A stretch of DNA of 64,000 nucleotides from Hyphomicrobiales bacterium. Its GTDB lineage: Bacteria > Pseudomonadota > Alphaproteobacteria > Rhizobiales > Rhizobiaceae. Below are positions 1-8,199 of this stretch, in pieces. Each line of letters starts with the position of its first letter. Position 1 is the stretch's first letter. The notes below the pieces were generated by a model that had not been told where the DNA came from, ran no database searches, and saw only the letters and a program-made list of their open reading frames with translations. The translations under genes and the position numbers were made by a program. The stretch spans positions 62,001 through 126,000 of the forward strand of contig UEGQ01000013.1 in assembly GCA_900466005.1 (NCBI GenBank). Direction: 5' to 3'.

Positions 1-357
1 GCCGTGCTCGAAGGCGTCACACTTGCCATCCGCGACAATCTCGAGGCGCTGAAATCGGCCGGCACCACGATCGCACGGGTGACGGCGATCGGCGGCGGCT
101 CGCGCTCGCGCTACTGGCTCGCCTCGATCGCGACGGCGCTCGGCATTCCGGTCGACGTCCCGGCCGATGGGGATTTCGGCGCGGCCTTCGGCGCCGCCCG
201 CCTCGGCCTGATCGCGGCGACGGGGGCAGATCCGCTTTCCGTCTGCACCGCGCCGAAGACGGCAGAAACGATCGAGCCGGTCACGGCGCTGCGCGGTGCC
301 TATGAGGAGGCCTACGGGCGCTACCGGGCGCTTTATCCGGCGATCAGGGCGATCTGA
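1..357 (+). CDS. xylB: Xylulokinase, C-terminal fragment
   Basis: This is the last 118 codons of a FGGY-family sugar kinase that phosphorylates D-xylulose to D-xylulose 5-phosphate. The frame is open from the first base of the window, so the gene begins upstream. The C-terminal ATP-binding part is visible: a GGGSRSRYW motif followed by GIPV and a GAAFGAARLG helix, as is usual near the end of xylulokinases. Identification rests on this motif block plus the adjacent xylA, which supplies its substrate. The two genes are 140 bp apart, separated by a palindromic repeat, and are probably cotranscribed. Confidence 0.9.
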   Translation, partial: AVLEGVTLAIRDNLEALKSAGTTIARVTAIGGGSRSRYWLASIATALGIPVDVPADGDFGAAFGAARLGLIAATGADPLSVCTAPKTAETIEPVTALRGAYEEAYGRYRALYPAIRAI

Positions 358-363
358 TTTTTC

Positions 364-473
364 CACCTCCCCCTTGAGGGGGGAGGTCGCCGCGAAGCGG
401 CGGGTGGGGGTGAGAAGCCGCAGTCACCCCACCCCGGACCTGCGGTCCGACCCTCCCCCTCGAGGGGAGGGTG
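364..473. repeat. Rhizobial palindromic intergenic repeat, family A, copy 1
   Basis: A GC-rich mosaic of about 110 bp with two palindromic ends, CCCCCTTGAGGGGGG at the left and CCCTCCCCCTCGAGGGG at the right, and a central GGACCTGCGGTCC dyad. It fills the xylB-xylA gap. A diverged copy with the same order of blocks lies at 11749-11862. This layout resembles the mosaic elements scattered between rhizobial genes. The transcript could fold into strong hairpins that stabilise or attenuate the mRNA upstream of xylA. Confidence 0.75.
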
Positions 474-497
474 AACATTTCCAAAGGAGGACTACCC

Positions 498-1808
498 ATG
501 AGCACAGGCTTTTTCGGCGATATCGCCAAAGTGAAATACGAAGGTCCGGAGAGCACCAATCCGCTTGCCTTCCGCCACTACAACCCCGACGAGATCGTCG
601 CCGGCAAGCGGATGGAAGACCATCTGCGCTTTGCGATCGCCTACTGGCACACCTTCACCTGGCCGGGCGGCGATCCCTTCGGCGGCCAGACCTTCCAGCG
701 CCCCTGGTTCTCCGACACCATGGAAGCGGCGAAGCTCAAGGCCGACGTCGCCTTCGAGTTCTTCCAGCTTCTCGGCGTGCCTTACTATTGTTTCCATGAC
801 GCGGATGTCCGGCCGGAAGGCACAAACTTTGCGGAGAACACCCGCAACCTCGGCGAGATCGTCGACTATTTCGAGAAGAAGCAGGCCGAGACCGGCGTCA
901 AGCTGCTCTGGGGCACGGCGAACCTCTTCTCCAACCGCCGCTTCATGTCGGGCGCTGCCACCAATCCCGATCCGGACGTCTTCGCCTTCTCCGCAGCGAC
1001 CGTGAAGACCTGCATGGATGCGACCCAGCGGCTCGGCGGCGAGAACTATGTGCTGTGGGGTGGCCGCGAGGGCTACGAGACGCTGCTCAACACCGACCTG
1101 AAGCGCGAACTGCACCAGCTCGGCCGCTTCCTCAACCTCGTCGTCGAGTACAAGTACAAGATCGGCTTCAAGGGCACGATCCTGATCGAGCCGAAGCCGC
1201 AGGAGCCGACCAAGCACCAGTACGACTACGATGTCGCCACCGTCTACGCCTTCCTGCAGAAGAACGGGCTGGAAAACGAGGTGAAGGTCAATATCGAGCA
1301 GGGCCATGCGATCCTCGCCGGCCACTCCTTCGAGCATGAGATCGCCATGGCGAACGCCTTCGGCATCTTCGGTTCGATCGACATGAACCGCAACGACTAC
1401 CAGTCCGGCTGGGATACCGACCAGTTCCCGAACAACGTGCCGGAAATGGCGCTCGCCTACTACCACATCCTTGCGGGTGGCGGTTTTGCGACCGGCGGCA
1501 CGAACTTCGACGCCAAGCTGCGGCGCCAGTCACTCGATCCGCAGGATCTGCTGATCGGCCATATCGGCGGCATGGATTGCTGCGCCCGCGGCGTCAAGGC
1601 GGCGGCAAAGATGATCGAGGACCGGGCGCTGTCGAAGCCACTCGAGGAGCGCTACGCCAAGTGGGAGAGCCCGGAAGCGCAGAAGATGCTGCGCGGCGAA
1701 TATTCGCTCGACGAGATCGCCGGCATGGTGGAGCGGGAAAACATCAATCCCGAGCCGAAGTCCGGTCGTCAGGAGTATCTGGAGAACGTCGTCAACCGCT
1801 ACGTCTGA
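498..1808 (+). CDS. xylA: Xylose isomerase
   Basis: Cytoplasmic metal-dependent isomerase converting D-xylose to D-xylulose, feeding xylB upstream. The protein has 436 residues, the normal length of class II xylose isomerases. Visible active-site segments are [10 protein letters not shown] (catalytic His/Asp), [17 protein letters not shown], the metal-binding [13 protein letters not shown] and [14 protein letters not shown] chose the ATG at 498 because AAAGGAGGA lies at 484-492 with ideal spacing and the protein then begins MSTGFFGDI, as is typical; an in-frame start at 471 would lie inside the repeat. The gene converges on the GreA-like gene. Confidence 0.97.
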   Translation: MSTGFFGDIAKVKYEGPESTNPLAFRHYNPDEIVAGKRMEDHLRFAIAYWHTFTWPGGDPFGGQTFQRPWFSDTMEAAKLKADVAFEFFQLLGVPYYCFHDADVRPEGTNFAENTRNLGEIVDYFEKKQAETGVKLLWGTANLFSNRRFMSGAATNPDPDVFAFSAATVKTCMDATQRLGGENYVLWGGREGYETLLNTDLKRELHQLGRFLNLVVEYKYKIGFKGTILIEPKPQEPTKHQYDYDVATVYAFLQKNGLENEVKVNIEQGHAILAGHSFEHEIAMANAFGIFGSIDMNRNDYQSGWDTDQFPNNVPEMALAYYHILAGGGFATGGTNFDAKLRRQSLDPQDLLIGHIGGMDCCARGVKAAAKMIEDRALSKPLEERYAKWESPEAQKMLRGEYSLDEIAGMVERENINPEPKSGRQEYLENVVNRYV

Positions 1809-1836
1809 GGCGGAAGACCAGAGCGAAGGAAGGGGC

Positions 1837-1856
1837 CGGGGCGTATACGCGCCCCG
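1837..1856. terminator. Hairpin after xylA
   Basis: A 7-bp GC stem, CGGGGCG / CGCCCCG, with loop TATACG, sits 28 bp after the xylA stop. No T-tract follows on either strand, so it may end or stabilise the xylA transcript only weakly. Confidence 0.35.
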
Positions 1857-1902
1857 ACCCTGAACCACTGACGGAGACTGCCGCCGCAGCTCCTCATCCC
1901 CC

Positions 1903-1929
1903 GTCATGCCGGATCGAGCCCGGCATGAC
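1903..1929. repeat. Palindromic repeat unit GTCATGCCGG / CCGGCATGAC
   Basis: A perfect 10-bp inverted repeat with a 7-nt spacer between the convergent xylA and GreA-like genes. The type CGTCATGCCGG...CCGGCATGACG is familiar from alphaproteobacterial intergenic regions. It could act as a bidirectional terminator or be a passive repeat. Confidence 0.5.
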
Positions 1930-1994
1930 GTCAGCCTTGCGAGCGCCCGGGTTCGTCGACAGCTCCGGCCTTCTGCTTTGGGGGAGGGTCCGCG

Positions 1995-2477
1995 TCACCC
2001 GATCGCGGTGATCTCCAGCTCCTGGCCGTTGACGGTGACGACGTCGCCGACGGCCTTGCCGAGAAGCAGCGCCGCCACCGGGGAGACGTAGGAAATCGAT
2101 CCGGCCCTGGGGTCGGCCTCGTCCTCGCCGACGATCCGATAGGTCTGCACCCGTCCGTCGTCGCGCTCGAAGGTCACCGTGCTTCCGAAGGCAACTGTCT
2201 CCGTAGAAGCGGGCGGCGAGACGAGCTGGGCCGTGCGGACCCGTTCCGCAAAATAGCGAAGGTCCCGCAAGGGACCCGCCGACTGCCGGCGCCGTTCATT
2301 CACGTCTTCGATTATGTTTGCCGCCTCACAGGCCCCGCGGGCCTGCCGCAACTGCTCCTCCAGCGCCTTCAGGCCTGCCTCCGTCACGAGGTTCGGATGC
2401 GGCGATATCGGCCGGTCGGGCAGAAGCGTTTCCGAGGCCGCCTCGGCACTCTCTTCCTTGACGAAAGCGACACTCAA
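1995..2477 (-). CDS. GreA/GreB-family elongation factor-like protein
   Basis: A 160-residue protein. The N-terminal half has the helical Gre coiled coil (LVTEAGLKALEEQL, then a basic NERRR stretch). The C-terminal half has the FKBP-like GreA_GreB domain (FGSTVTFERDDGRVQTYRIVGEDEAD, ISYVSPVAALLLGKAVGD). Gre proteins enter the RNA polymerase secondary channel and stimulate cleavage of backtracked transcripts; rhizobial paralogues of this kind were once annotated as nucleoside diphosphate kinase regulators. The start is a TTG ending at 2477, preceded by GGAG six bases upstream. The open frame continues to 2678, but the added residues look like untranslated sequence. It is monocistronic and divergent from the hydrolase gene. 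Confidence 0.8.
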   Translation of the reverse strand: MSVAFVKEESAEAASETLLPDRPISPHPNLVTEAGLKALEEQLRQARGACEAANIIEDVNERRRQSAGPLRDLRYFAERVRTAQLVSPPASTETVAFGSTVTFERDDGRVQTYRIVGEDEADPRAGSISYVSPVAALLLGKAVGDVVTVNGQELEITAIG

Positions 2478-2723
2478 ACTCGATCTCCGTTCCGTTTCTC
2501 GCGGTGACAATGCGACGCCCGAGGCGGATGCGCCCGGCGTGGCCGAAGACCCTCTATACGACAGGTGGGGTTGCGCGGGCAAATCGCGGGATAGGCGCCC
2601 GGCTTTCGGGACGCAACAATTGTTACATCGGCGATTTGGCGAGAGGCGTAACCGTTCGGCGTCATCGGCAGCGTCCACGGACGAGCGATGACCGATATCA
2701 TCAGCTTATCAAGGACAAGGACA

Positions 2724-3446
2724 ATGAAAAATCTCCTCCTCTCACTCGCGGTCGGGCTTCCGCTCGCATTTTCGGCTGCTGTTGCTTCGGCCGCCGAGCC
2801 CGCTCTCCCGCATTTCGACAAGGCGCACACCGCCATCGTCATCACCGATCCGCAGAACGACTTTCTGGCCGAAAACGGAAAGCTCTACGGCCTTCTCGCC
2901 GACAATCTCAAAGAGCTCGGCACGATCAAGAACATCGAGACGCTGATGATGACGGCGAAGTCGAGCGGCGTCGCGCTCGCCGTCGATCCGCTGGTCTACA
3001 ACGCGCTCGACGTGGACTGGTCGCGGGCGGGGGCCTTGCAGCGCCAGCTTCTCGACATGAAGGCGTTGCAGCGCGTGTCGCTCAACGATCCGAAGGGCTT
3101 CGAAGGATCCGGCGCTGACTTCTACGAGCCGTACAAGACCTATATCTACGACGGCAAGACCATCGTGGTTGCTCCGCACAAGATGTACGGGCCGGAAAGC
3201 AATGACCTGATCTACCAGCTTCGGGCCCGCGGCATTGACACCGTGATCCTCGGCGGCATGGTCGCCAACCTTTGCGTGGACTCCCACATGCGCGCGCTGA
3301 TGGAGAACGGCTTCAAGGTCTATGTCGTCAAGGATGCCGTCGCGGCTCCCGGCGCCGACGCCTACAACGCCGCGCTCGTCAACTACGGCATGATCGCCAA
3401 TGGCGTCCTTACCACCAAGGACGCGGTGGACGCGTTGCGCAAGTAG
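2724..3446 (+). CDS. Exported isochorismatase-family cysteine hydrolase
   Basis: A 240-residue alpha/beta hydrolase of the isochorismatase/nicotinamidase superfamily. The expected triad is visible: Asp42 in TDPQNDF, a Lys in the PHKMYG region near 153, and Cys184 in GMVANLCVDS with the cis-peptide segment before it. Residues 1-24 form a signal peptide ending ASAAE, so the mature enzyme should be periplasmic, which is uncommon in a mainly cytoplasmic family. The ATG at 2724 follows an AAGGACAAGGA ribosome site. The substrate cannot be read from sequence. It ends 7 bp from the convergent Crp/Fnr gene. Confidence 0.8.
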   Translation: MKNLLLSLAVGLPLAFSAAVASAAEPALPHFDKAHTAIVITDPQNDFLAENGKLYGLLADNLKELGTIKNIETLMMTAKSSGVALAVDPLVYNALDVDWSRAGALQRQLLDMKALQRVSLNDPKGFEGSGADFYEPYKTYIYDGKTIVVAPHKMYGPESNDLIYQLRARGIDTVILGGMVANLCVDSHMRALMENGFKVYVVKDAVAAPGADAYNAALVNYGMIANGVLTTKDAVDALRK

Positions 3447-3453
3447 ACCCGGA

Positions 3454-4206
3454 TCAGTCGGTCAGCGGCGCTCGGACTTGTCCGGGCGCCTTGCCGCATC
3501 GAGGCGCCGCGGGCCACAGAGGAAAGGCGGTCTCGTCTTCGGCCGCAGCGATTTTCATGAGCCTCCGCTTGTCCAGCAGCAGTATCCGTCGCGGCGCCGT
3601 TGCGACGAGCCCCTGACTTGCGAGATGGCGCAGAAGGCGGGCCACGACTTCACGAATGGTTCCGAGGTGGCGCGCCAGCTTCTCCTGAGAGAGACGGACT
3701 GTTCCGTCCGCATCGGCATGCGCCAGCAGCAGAAGGATGAGCCTCTGTTCCTGCGGCAGGCGCATGGTCCGCTCCAACAACTTCTGCAGCTCGAAGACCC
3801 GTTCCGACAACTGCTCGAACAGGAAACGCTGTGCGGACGGCTCGCCGGCGAACAGTTCACGAAAGAGTGGCCCCGGAACCGTGAGGATCTCGACGCCGTC
3901 TGCCTCGGCCTCTGCCCACGCCGGGTAAGGAATCTCGGTGAACAGGCTGTTCAAAGCCAAAATGCAGCTCTGTCCGGCTTCGATCCAATAGAGAGTTCCT
4001 TCGCGACCATCGGCGTCAAGATAGTAAACGCGAATACTGCCGGAGCGGATGAGATAAACCCCGTCTACCACGTCGCCGAGGCGCAGAACGCTGGCCGTCG
4101 CTGGCAAGGCTGTCAGCGTGATCTTGGAACTGAGACGCTTGCGCGTTTCCGGACGCATTTCGCGAATGAAGGCGAAATCATCCAGCGCTTCAACTGGACA
4201 CGGCAT
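3454..4206 (-). CDS. Crp/Fnr-family transcriptional regulator
   Basis: A 250-residue regulator with an N-terminal cyclic-nucleotide-binding-like beta barrel (GDVVDGVYLIRSGSIRVYYLDADGREGTLYWIEAGQSCIL), a dimerisation helix near 130-155 and a C-terminal winged helix (LSQEKLARHLGTIREVVARLLRHL). It lacks the N-terminal cysteine cluster of oxygen-sensing Fnr, and I see no haem motif, so the ligand is unknown. A tail of about 35 residues follows the DNA-binding domain. The start has a poor ribosome site. It converges with the exported hydrolase gene, so a shared function is not implied by operon structure. Confidence 0.85.
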   Translation of the reverse strand: MPCPVEALDDFAFIREMRPETRKRLSSKITLTALPATASVLRLGDVVDGVYLIRSGSIRVYYLDADGREGTLYWIEAGQSCILALNSLFTEIPYPAWAEAEADGVEILTVPGPLFRELFAGEPSAQRFLFEQLSERVFELQKLLERTMRLPQEQRLILLLLAHADADGTVRLSQEKLARHLGTIREVVARLLRHLASQGLVATAPRRILLLDKRRLMKIAAAEDETAFPLWPAAPRCGKAPGQVRAPLTD

Positions 4207-4335
4207 TCCCGCTTGGTCTCTCCGACAATAGCTTGGTCTTTATTTTCACTAACCTATCTGTGCCAGCCAGGAATGACCTGCATCAAATCACCGGCTGCGT
4301 TGCGTGATCGCACTCAATCCGCGCCGGCCCGCCCA

Positions 4336-5355
4336 TCACCGCCTCGCAGGCGCCGTCACCGAGCCGCGGACGACGAGATCCGGCATGATCAGGATTTCCT
4401 TCGGCTCGGAAAGCGGCGTGGCGAGCGTTTCGAGGAGCAGGGCCATGGCCTGCCTGCCGATCGCCGTGCGCGGCTGGCGGATCGTGGTGAGCGCCGGGTT
4501 CATGTAGGTCGCCTGCGGCACGTCGTCGAAGCCGATGACGGAGAAGTCGCGCGGCAGGTCGTAGCCGCGGGCGGCGAGCCCGTTCATCACGCCGACCGCG
4601 GTCGCGTCGTTGACGCACATGAAGGCCGTCGGCAACGTGTCGCGCATGAAGAGCTGTTCGAGGCCGAGGCGGCCGCTCTCCGTCGTGCCGTCGCCCTCGA
4701 CGATAATCCGCTTGTCGGCGGGAATGCGTGCCGCATTGAGGGCGAAATCGTAGCCCTCGCGGCGGCGGGCCTGGCCGAGGCGTGTCTTCGAATCGCCGAT
4801 GAAGGCGATCGAGCGATGGCCGGCCGAAAGCAGGTATTCGGCCGCCTTGCGGGCGCCTGCCACGTCATCCACACCCACATACGAGGTCCGCGCGCCGAAG
4901 ACCGGCTCGAACACGGCGACGGTCGGCGGCAGCCGCTGGCCGAGCGCCTGATGGCCGAAGGGTTCATGGCCGGTGAAGAGCACGAGGCCTGCCGCCTGCC
5001 CGGAACTCAGGAACTTCAGATACTCGAGCCCGCGCTCGGGATCGTTCTGGGTATGGCCGATCAGCACGCCATAACCATGGGCGCGCGCCTCGTTCTCGAG
5101 CCCCACCAGGATGCTCGAAAAGTTCGGGTCGCCGATGTCCGGTGCCAGCACGAGGATCATGTTCGAACGGCCCATGCGCAGCGACCGGGCCATGGCGTTG
5201 GTGGTGTAGCCCGTAATGGCGATCGCCTGGTTGACCCGCTGGCGCGTCGATTTCGCGACCTTGTCCGGCGTATGGATCGCCCGGCTGACGGTCGCGATTG
5301 AAACCTCGGCGAGACGCGCGACGTCCTCGATCGTTGCGGGCGTGATGTTCGACAC
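4336..5355 (-). CDS. LacI-family repressor of the adjacent sugar ABC importer
   Basis: A 339-residue LacI/GalR regulator. Residues 8-30 form the helix-turn-helix (TIEDVARLAEVSIATVSRAI), followed by the hinge helix (NAMARSLRMGRSN) and a periplasmic-binding-protein-like effector domain with typical VIGFDDVP and ALTTIRQP segments. The start codon is GTG. It is divergent from the ABC importer, with two mirrored LacI-type operators between them (5458-5492), so it very likely controls that operon and itself. The effector should be the imported sugar or a derivative. Proximity to xylAB makes a pentose plausible, but this is only context. Confidence 0.9.
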   Translation of the reverse strand: MSNITPATIEDVARLAEVSIATVSRAIHTPDKVAKSTRQRVNQAIAITGYTTNAMARSLRMGRSNMILVLAPDIGDPNFSSILVGLENEARAHGYGVLIGHTQNDPERGLEYLKFLSSGQAAGLVLFTGHEPFGHQALGQRLPPTVAVFEPVFGARTSYVGVDDVAGARKAAEYLLSAGHRSIAFIGDSKTRLGQARRREGYDFALNAARIPADKRIIVEGDGTTESGRLGLEQLFMRDTLPTAFMCVNDATAVGVMNGLAARGYDLPRDFSVIGFDDVPQATYMNPALTTIRQPRTAIGRQAMALLLETLATPLSEPKEILIMPDLVVRGSVTAPARR

Positions 5356-5457
5356 GGGCGGAGCCCCCTTATCCCTCCGGAATCGCTCGCGACATTATCC
5401 CCGGCGCCTTGGCGGCGAAAGCCGGGCCGGTGGTGGTCATCCCCATATTTCGAAAGA

Positions 5458-5492
5458 TGTAAACCTTTACATATCGAGTGTAAAGGTTTACA
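5458..5492. promoter_or_regulatory. Tandem mirrored LacI-type operators
   Basis: Two 14-bp palindromic sites, TGTAAACCTTTACA at 5458-5471 and TGTAAAGGTTTACA at 5479-5492, are separated by TATCGAG. Each has inverted TGTAAA/TTTACA arms, and the second is the exact reverse complement of the first. Centre-to-centre distance is 21 bp, two helical turns, so two dimers would bind the same face of the DNA. They lie 42 bp before the ATPase start, between the divergent repressor and importer genes. Confidence 0.85.
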
Positions 5493-5533
5493 CAATGCCG
5501 CAGAAGCGGTTGAGGAGCCGCAGGGAGGACAGC

Positions 5534-7060
5534 ATGATCAGCCATGAGGGCGGCGTGGCCGCGCCGGTGCTTGTCGCCGAACGCATCTCGAAGATTTTCG
5601 GCGAGGTCCAGGTGCTCTTTAGCGTGGATTTCGACGTGCTTCCGGGCGAGGTTCATGCGCTGATCGGCGAGAACGGGGCGGGCAAGTCGACGCTCGCGAA
5701 AATCCTCACCGGATTCGAGCAGGCGAGTTCCGGCCAGATCCTCCTCGACGGGCAGCCGGTGACCCTTCCTTCGAACGGCCGGGCCGAAGCGCTCGGCATC
5801 GTGCTCATCCACCAGGAATTCAATCTCGCCGAGCACCTCACCGTCACGGAGAGCCTCTTCCTCGGCCGTGAGGTGGCCCGTTTCGGCGTGCTCGACCGCC
5901 GCTTCATGCGTGAGGAGACGCGGCGCGTCCTCGATATCCTCGGCTCGGCGATCGACGAGGATGCGCCGATCTCCTCGCTCTCGGTCGCCGACAAGCAGAT
6001 GGTGGAGATCGCCAAGGCGATCAGCCGCGACGCGCGGGTCGTCTTCATGGACGAGCCGACGGCGGTGCTCTCGCGCGACGAGACCGATATTCTCTTCGAC
6101 CAGGTGCGCAAGCTCCGCGCCAAGGGCACGAGCTTCGTCTTCATTTCCCACAAGCTCGACGAGGTCATCGAACTGACCGACCGGGTGACGGTGCTGCGCG
6201 ATGGCCAGTGGATCAAGACGGCGCCGACCGCGCTGCTCGATGCCGAGTCGATGGCGCAGCTGATGGTCGGACGCGAGCTTGCGAGCCTCTATCCCGCCAA
6301 GCACGAGCCGGACGTGGACGAGGAGGTCACGCTCTCGGTGCGTTCGCTTACCACCGGATACGTGAAGGATGCGAGCTTCGACCTGCGAAAGGGCGAGGTG
6401 CTCGGCTTTTCCGGGCTGATCGGCTCCGGCCGCACCGAACTCATGGAAGCGGTCGCGGGCCTGAGGTCGCGCCTCTCGGGCGAGGTTGTGCTCAAGGGGC
6501 TTGCGATCGGCTCCGGCGATTTCCTGTCGGCGAAGGCAAACGGCCTTGCCTACATGACCAAGGACCGCAAGGGCAGGGGCTTGCTGCTCGGCGAGGGCAT
6601 GGCGACCAATCTCACGCTGCAGTCGCTCGACCGGCATGTCCGGCACGGCTATCTCGACCCGGCAAGCGAGACGCAGGCACTCGCGCGTGCCCGCCGTCGC
6701 TTCGACATCCGCGTGCGTGACGATCACATCATGGTCGGGCGAATGTCCGGCGGCAACCAGCAGAAGCTGCTGCTTGCCAAGATCATGGAGACCGAGCCGG
6801 ACGTCGTCATCATCGACGAGCCCACGCGCGGCATCGATGTCGGCACCAAGCAGCAGATCTACCATTTCATCGCCGCGCTCGCCCGCGAGGGACGCTCGAT
6901 CATTGTCGTCTCCTCGGAGATGCAGGAGGTGATCGGGCTCTGCACCCGCGTCGCGGTGATGCGCGAGGGGCGGATCGTCGGGATGCTGGAGGGCGAGGAG
7001 GTCTCCGAGCAGGTGATCATGCGCTATGCCGCCGGCCTGAAGCGAAGACTGGCGGGCTGA
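5534..7060 (+). CDS. Sugar ABC transporter ATPase, dual-domain RbsA type
   Basis: A 508-residue protein with two fused nucleotide-binding domains, the layout of ribose/xylose/galactose-type importers. Domain 1 has Walker A GENGAGKST (45-53), the LSVADKQMVEIAKA signature region and Walker B VVFMDEPTAVLS. Domain 2 has the usual degenerate P-loop GLIGSGRTEL, signature SGGNQQKLLLAK and IIDEPTRGIDVG. It energises sugar uptake at the inner membrane with the permease and binding protein that follow. The ATG at 5534 is preceded by CAGGGAGGA. A longer open frame starting at 5216 runs through the operators and is not credible. Confidence 0.93.
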   Translation: MISHEGGVAAPVLVAERISKIFGEVQVLFSVDFDVLPGEVHALIGENGAGKSTLAKILTGFEQASSGQILLDGQPVTLPSNGRAEALGIVLIHQEFNLAEHLTVTESLFLGREVARFGVLDRRFMREETRRVLDILGSAIDEDAPISSLSVADKQMVEIAKAISRDARVVFMDEPTAVLSRDETDILFDQVRKLRAKGTSFVFISHKLDEVIELTDRVTVLRDGQWIKTAPTALLDAESMAQLMVGRELASLYPAKHEPDVDEEVTLSVRSLTTGYVKDASFDLRKGEVLGFSGLIGSGRTELMEAVAGLRSRLSGEVVLKGLAIGSGDFLSAKANGLAYMTKDRKGRGLLLGEGMATNLTLQSLDRHVRHGYLDPASETQALARARRRFDIRVRDDHIMVGRMSGGNQQKLLLAKIMETEPDVVIIDEPTRGIDVGTKQQIYHFIAALAREGRSIIVVSSEMQEVIGLCTRVAVMREGRIVGMLEGEEVSEQVIMRYAAGLKRRLAG

Positions 7061-7116
7061 CCGGACCGGACAAGAGAGGATGCCGGCTGCGGGAAGCGCC
7101 GGCGGGGAGGACGAGG

Positions 7117-8133
7117 GTGACGATGTCGACGAGTGAACAGGGTGGAGCGGTTGCGGTTGTCCGCAAGGGACGCAGGAGCATCGATCTGAGGGCGGTCGCG
7201 CCGTTCGCGGCGCTGGCTTTGCTGCTGGTCGTCGGTGCATTGGTCAATCCGAACTTCATCGGTATCAACAACCTCGCCAATGTCGCGACCCGCAGCGCCT
7301 TCATCGCGATCATCGCGGTCGGGGCGACCTTCGTGATCTCGTCCGGCGACCTTGACCTGTCGGTCGGCTCGATGGTGGCCTTCGTGGCGAGCCTGATGAT
7401 CCTCTTCCTGAATTCGGGCGCGATCGCCGATCCGTCGCTGCTGCTCGCCGCTGCCGTGGCGCTCGCCGTCGTCATTGGCGCACTCTGCGGGTTGGCGAAC
7501 GGCCTGATCACGACGGTCGGCCGCATCGAGCCCTTCATCGCCACCCTCGGCACCATGGGCATCTATCGCGGCCTCACCACCTGGCTCTCGCAGGGCGGCG
7601 CGATCACGCTGCGTTCGCCGGAAATCCAGGAAATCTACCGGCCGGCCTATTTCGGCTCGATCCTCGGCGTGCCGGTGCCGATCCTCGTCATCCTTGCGGT
7701 CAGCGCGATCGCCGCCTTTATCCTCTACCGCACGCGCTACGGCCGGCATGTCGTTGCGGTCGGCTCGAACCGCGAGGTGGCGCGCTATTCCGGCATCGGC
7801 GTCGACAGGGTGCGCACGCTCGCCTTCGTGATCCAGGGGATCTGCGTTGCGATCGCAGTGCTGCTCTACGTGCCGCGCCTCGGCTCGACGTCGGCGACCA
7901 CCGGCATTCTCTGGGAACTTCAGGCGATCACCGCCGTCGTCATCGGCGGCACGGCGCTGAAAGGCGGCGTCGGACGCGTCTGGGGCACCATCTGCGGCGC
8001 CTTCATTCTCGAACTGGTGGGCAACATCATGCTGCTCTCCAACTTCATCAGCGAATACCTGATCGGGGCCATCCAGGGCGCGATCATCATCATCGCGATG
8101 CTCGTCCAGCGCTCGCTGACGCGCAGACCGTGA
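7117..8133 (+). CDS. Sugar ABC transporter permease, RbsC/BPD_transp_2 type
   Basis: A 338-residue inner-membrane permease with about eight to ten hydrophobic segments. Family landmarks are NPNFIGINNLANV, ISSGDLDLSVGSMVAF (the conserved SGxIDLSVG-like segment), GLITTVGRIEPFIATLGTMGIYRGL and ITAVVIGGTALKGGVG. It forms the sugar channel with the ATPase 56 bp upstream. Start choice is ambiguous: the GTG at 7117 sits 5 bases after GGGGAGGA, and an ATG two codons later (7123) follows GAGG. Confidence 0.92.
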   Translation: MTMSTSEQGGAVAVVRKGRRSIDLRAVAPFAALALLLVVGALVNPNFIGINNLANVATRSAFIAIIAVGATFVISSGDLDLSVGSMVAFVASLMILFLNSGAIADPSLLLAAAVALAVVIGALCGLANGLITTVGRIEPFIATLGTMGIYRGLTTWLSQGGAITLRSPEIQEIYRPAYFGSILGVPVPILVILAVSAIAAFILYRTRYGRHVVAVGSNREVARYSGIGVDRVRTLAFVIQGICVAIAVLLYVPRLGSTSATTGILWELQAITAVVIGGTALKGGVGRVWGTICGAFILELVGNIMLLSNFISEYLIGAIQGAIIIIAMLVQRSLTRRP

Positions 8134-8199
8134 AAGGGTCGGGCTGAAGGGGTGGCCCGCTCGCAAACCGACACCCCAGCGATTATCGGGAGGAAAGAC

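Noticed and set aside
2615-2624. AACAATTGTT palindrome between the GreA-like and isochorismatase genes
   Set aside because: Ten bases with no second copy or clear promoter relation; could be chance.
3400-5301. 633-residue open frame on the plus strand over the Crp/Fnr and LacI genes
   Set aside because: It runs antisense through two convincing regulators and lacks a ribosome site.
5369-7240. 623-residue open frame antisense to the sugar ATPase
   Set aside because: It covers the operators and a clear dual-domain ATPase; no domain of its own.
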